64,000 nucleotides of DNA from Colletes latitarsis (lineage: Eukaryota > Arthropoda > Insecta > Hymenoptera > Colletidae), in assembly GCF_051014445.1 (NCBI RefSeq), contig NC_135143.1, forward strand, positions 9,176,001 to 9,240,000, read 5' to 3'. The notes beneath the pieces were generated by a model that saw only the letters and a list, made by a program, of their open reading frames with translations, had not been told where the DNA came from and did not search any database. Position numbers and translations under genes: made by a program. Positions 60,845-64,000 of the stretch are shown one piece after another (position 1 is the first letter of the stretch; every line of letters begins with the position of its first letter).

Positions 60845-62095
60845 CACTGCCGGACAAAATGATAGGACATTTCATGTATTTGTATATTTCATATAATAAA
60901 ATAGGATACATGTACATGTTACTCACCCTATATATTAGATATGTCCTTTAAAGTATCTATATAGAATTGCAAGTTTGTATCTTATACACGTAAGAAATTA
61001 GAGGAAGAAGTGTAAACATGGGCTGACTTTGGTCGGTCAAATTGATAGGATGCGTGTAATATTCTCAGTTATCAAGTATTCTAGCAGTAATCTATCAGCA
61101 GTGACTAAAAGCAGACGAGCAAATCTTTCATTTATTTACAACATTTGTGCCATTAAAGTTAATATGGGTCGAGGAAAGCAATTAGATAAAAGTGAAAGCG
61201 ACCGAGTTCTGTTATTGCGGTCACAAAATCAAACTATCATGAAAATTGCAATGTTATTAAATAGAAACCGTCACGTTGTGTATAACTTCTTAAAAAAATC
61301 CGAAAATCTACGGAAAACACTAAAGTACTGGCAGACCTCGTTCTACAACAGAACGCGACACACGGGCCATATTACGCGTAACTTCTAATTATAAGGGAAC
61401 TGCAAGAAAAATCGCCGAAGAAGCAGGTGTTTCAGCTAATGTAAGAACTGTGCGACGTATTCTCTAAAGCAGTAAACAAATTAAACGAAAAAAAACTGAA
61501 AAGAAAACCTTCTCTAAGTGAGCAACATAAGGAAGCCTGTTTAAAGTTTGCTCACGATCATGTTTTGTGGAAAAAGAAGTGGAGAAATGTGATATTTAGT
61601 GACGAAAAGAAATTTAATTTGGACGGCCCTGATGGCTGGAATTACTATTTCCTCGATTTAAGAAAAGAACAATATTTAAGCCGTCGACAAATGGGTGGCG
61701 GAAGTATCATGGTGTGGGTTGGTATTGGATATCGCGGAAAAACTGACATAAACTTTTTATCTAACCGTGTAAACAGCAAAAAATATATTGACTTAATAGA
61801 CGATTAATTAAATAAGTGGAAAGAAAAGGTGGTTTTACCATACCACAGACAAAACATTTCTGTTCAATCAATTGTATTTTTTAGTAATGTTCTATCATTT
61901 TGTCCGACTAAAATCAATATATGTCTACAATATTTACTCTAATTTCTTTTGTGTACAAGATATAAACTTTCAATTCTATATGAATACTTTGAAGGACATA
62001 TCTAATGTATAGGGTGAGTAATATGTACATATATTCCACTGTGTTACACTAAATATACAAATACATAAAATGTCCTATCAGTTTGTCCGGCAGTG
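60845..62095 (+). mobile_element. Tc3-like transposon, decayed
   Basis: TA lies at 60843-60844 and 62096-62097. The termini are inverted (CACTGCCGGACAAAATGATA, one mismatch in the complement of the other end). Similarity between the arms extends about 210 bp. Each arm has a second, inner copy of the CGGACAAAATGATAGGA motif (near 61034-61050 and 61889-61907). Long arms with an outer and an inner transposase-binding site match the known layout of Tc3. Confidence 0.9.
61164..61807 (+). pseudogene. Tc3-like transposase pseudogene
   Basis: The gene would encode a Tc1/mariner-superfamily transposase. Its ATG at 61164 opens MGRGKQLDKSESDRVLLLRS with a bipartite HTH. The frame breaks near 61385; the second HTH (TARKIAEEAGVSANVRTVRR) continues in another frame to a stop near 61468. 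A third open piece contains WRNVIFSDEKKFNLDGPDGW, the first catalytic Asp region typical of Tc3, and runs to a stop at 61805-61807. The segment with the second and third catalytic acidic residues is missing. At least two frameshifts plus a C-terminal deletion make it non-functional. Confidence 0.9.
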
Positions 62096-62129
62096 TACTA
62101 CGAAAGTAGAGTCTCTGTAAACACCTCAG

Positions 62130-63027
62130 ATCACGCATCCATAATAGAAGGGTTCGCAAGAAGTATATTGTAACAAGTAACAATCGATAGTGTAAAAATA
62201 TATCGAGGGGGAAAATGATAGTAATAATACGCTTTTCGTCCGTAATTGCACAGAAGCGAGCCCTCCTCGCGGTCAGTTAACGCGGGAATATTGTAACTCT
62301 AATCATCGTACCACGTTTCCTATCGTATCGCGCGACTTTTGTCGAACAAACCTCCCTTCGGTTCCCACAGTTTCAAAGATATTAAAGTAGTTATCGAACC
62401 ATTCCATAAATATAGGAAGATAATCCTCGTTAGACCGCTCAACATTTTCCCTGCGCAATTTTCTCTGTCTCCATTCAGAAGAAACTTCTAAATCGTTCCA
62501 ATTTCTGGGATCACTTAGCGTAATCATGTTCAAGTTCCTAAACCTAAAACAGCACGCACGTTCCATCCTATCGTAGGTCTGTCGTTAACGAGACTTTATT
62601 CTAGTTTCCATCTGCTTGAATATGCATCGAGTAAGTACGGATTGTGGAAAAGTGGATCATAAGGATCAGCGGGTAAATAGAACTAACTTTCGCAAGCTCA
62701 CTGTTATTCCAAATTGTTCCTATGAAGAAATCAGCGTTACCATCGACCGAAAGTTTACCTGCCGGAATATAGGACTTGGAAATTAGGTTTATCCGCATTA
62801 CCTATTCGCATACATTACGAGGAGAACGATTTAAAATTTTTGTTGTACCCCGACGGCTCTCTCGGTTGTACGTTCGATCGGAAATCGTATTTCGGTTTCT
62901 TTGGAAATTATTTTATATCGATAATAAACAACTTTAAAAATAAAAATATTATTTTCCATTTGAACTATAAATTATTAGCGACATATTTTGTCAACTACTC
63001 GCGTTTTCGTTTTTGTATTTACGAAAG
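62130..63027. other. No gene recognised
   Basis: Unique AT-rich sequence between the retrotransposon relic and the solo LTR. Short open frames at 62303-62566 and 62601-62798 (-) have no recognised domain. Confidence 0.5.
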
Positions 63028-63032
63028 GATTG

Positions 63033-63473
63033 TGTTGGGAATTCCAATATTTATTAGCGGACCTCATTTAGTTAATATTAGTTTAAATTACTTAATTAGC
63101 AATTTGGCAAGTACCTTGTGGTACAATGCAAATTACCGTGCTATAAAGCCGTTAAAGTATTGTACTTTGGGACCATACCTGCCCCTTGGGACCGCGGACA
63201 CCCACCCCTGCACCACCCTCGGTGGGTGGGATTTCGATCTCCATCTACACCTATTTGGAATAGGTATAAAATCGCGGGGCATAGGACTTTACCAGTTAAA
63301 ACTGCATAAGAACACCACAAGAATCGTGACAAATTAAAATCGAACCAAGAACATTAAAACGTAAACTGTTAATACACATGTAAATATTTGTAAATAAATT
63401 CAAGTGTTGTAAATAGTATTGAACCTTCTATTTACTAAATAAAACGGCTCCACGAACCTAGTGGGAGCCTACA
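63033..63473 (+). mobile_element. Solo LTR (family 1), plus orientation, 441 bp
   Basis: It begins TGTTGGGAATTCC and ends GGGAGCCTACA. A perfect 5-bp target duplication GATTG flanks it (63028-63032 and 63474-63478). It contains a TATAAAA box at 63265-63271 and AATAAA signals at 63393-63398 and 63438-63443. It is the uninterrupted relative of the LTR at 13152-14759. No internal coding region adjoins it. A 5-bp duplication fits gypsy or BEL/Pao families; which one is not decided. Confidence 0.92.
63265..63271 (+). promoter_or_regulatory. Putative TATA box of LTR family 1
   Basis: TATAAAA lies between a palindromic CCTATTTGGAATAGG and the presumed R region, about 125 bp before the first AATAAA. 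In the copy at 13-14.8 kb this site is where the family B element inserted. Confidence 0.55.
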
Positions 63474-63478
63474 GATTG

Positions 63479-64000
63479 ATAATAAGGCAAAATACGTATA
63501 CGAGTATTGAACAAAACATCAAGAGAGACTGGTTGAATTCGCATAATTGGGCCAACCGATTAAAGTCGATGCTTGTATTGAGCACCCCGATCCGTTACAG
63601 ATCAACAATTCGTGTCTCTGCATATATTACTGGATCACGTTCGCCATTGGGTTCGCGCGAAAAAATATTTTCGTGTCACCGTGTGTGTACGATGCGATCC
63701 AATACGGTACCAAAACGATATTATATTACCGGTTATAATTATTGTATTTGCATAAAACGCATTTCAATAGAGATGCCTGATATGCAAATTATTTGAGAAC
63801 TCCTTGATTATCGTATCCTGTTAGCTTTTAACCGCAATAATATTGTTGACTAACCGGTGACAAATAAAACGATGACTTCGTTAAAAGGAAACGCGGAACT
63901 TGAAACGTAAAATAAAACTCAATCGACGGTTTCTTAATTAGTTAATCGCTGTCGTTTAACGCAAATATTTTTAGAGCATAGATAAGCGATTAAATTTAGG
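63479..64000. other. No gene recognised
   Basis: Unique sequence to the window end, presumably still intronic. Overlapping open frames at 63461-63796 have no recognised domain. Confidence 0.5.

Larger units (their letters stand above)
60317..62125 (-). pseudogene. BEL/Pao-like retrotransposon pol relic, split by a Tc3-like element
   Basis: On the minus strand, from 62125 to 62098 and then from 60844 onward, the frame continues across the removed transposon. It gives a VNQVSEIQ block followed by TWRHVSSD, the pattern FVANRV-x-EIQ...WRHV that precedes the NPADL-x-SRG segment in BEL/Pao pol, between RNase H and integrase. The NPADL/SRG part is degenerate, and later sequence shifts between frames with in-frame stops. 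A 127-codon open frame (60317-60700) follows but is not recognisable as pol throughout. This is an old broken copy, not a functional gene. The assignment rests on a short motif; an alternative is an unknown gene fragment. Confidence 0.5.

Overview
The window is animal nuclear DNA, AT-rich and almost entirely non-coding. Transposon families (DD41D, DD34D and Tc3-like mariners, TTAA-flanked elements, LTR remnants) and the codon usage of two coding exons suggest an insect, most likely a hymenopteran (bee, wasp or ant). The species is an inference; I could not search a database.

The only host gene I can prove is a CELF/Bruno RNA-binding protein gene on the + strand. Two consecutive exons of its first RRM lie at 27269-27351 (83 nt) and 54673-54721 (49 nt). 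They are separated by a 27,321-bp intron. The DNA before 27269 is at least partly its upstream intron, and the DNA after 54721 is its downstream intron. No other exon was recognised.

The rest is a layered set of mobile elements. (1) 1-2864 is a giant foldback element with arms over 1 kb and a centre holding 23 copies of TTACGTAA. (2) 3030-3544 is a solo LTR. (3) 5896-6598 is a long-inverted-repeat element flanked by TTAA. (4) Six copies of a modular TA-flanked element, called family B here, lie near 8.2, 13.4, 20.8, 23.9, 43.2 and 51.9 kb. (5) A second LTR family is present as two solo LTRs with perfect 5-bp target duplications (13152-14759 and 63033-63473) plus a fragment at 34.2 kb. The first is split by a B copy and the second is the matching empty site. 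(6) 17158-18983 is a nearly intact DD41D mariner with one nonsense codon. (7) 24000-25263 is an element with an AATT duplication, nested in a B copy and carrying a transposase C-terminus. (8) Mariner relics lie at 22.7-23.1 and 40.3-40.7 kb. (9) A Tc3-like element at 60845-62095 is inserted in a BEL/Pao-like pol relic. (10) Small MITEs lie at 22.3 and 57.9 kb, and a possible piggyBac-like relic at 44.3-45.6 kb.

Tandem structures include a 133-bp satellite with a trimeric higher-order repeat (47.4-48.4 kb), a 149-bp tandem duplication (58.9-59.2 kb) and degenerate repeats near 15.5 and 28.5 kb. The genes do not form an operon or pathway: the window is one long regulatory-scale intron system of an RNA-binding protein gene, colonised and re-colonised by transposons.
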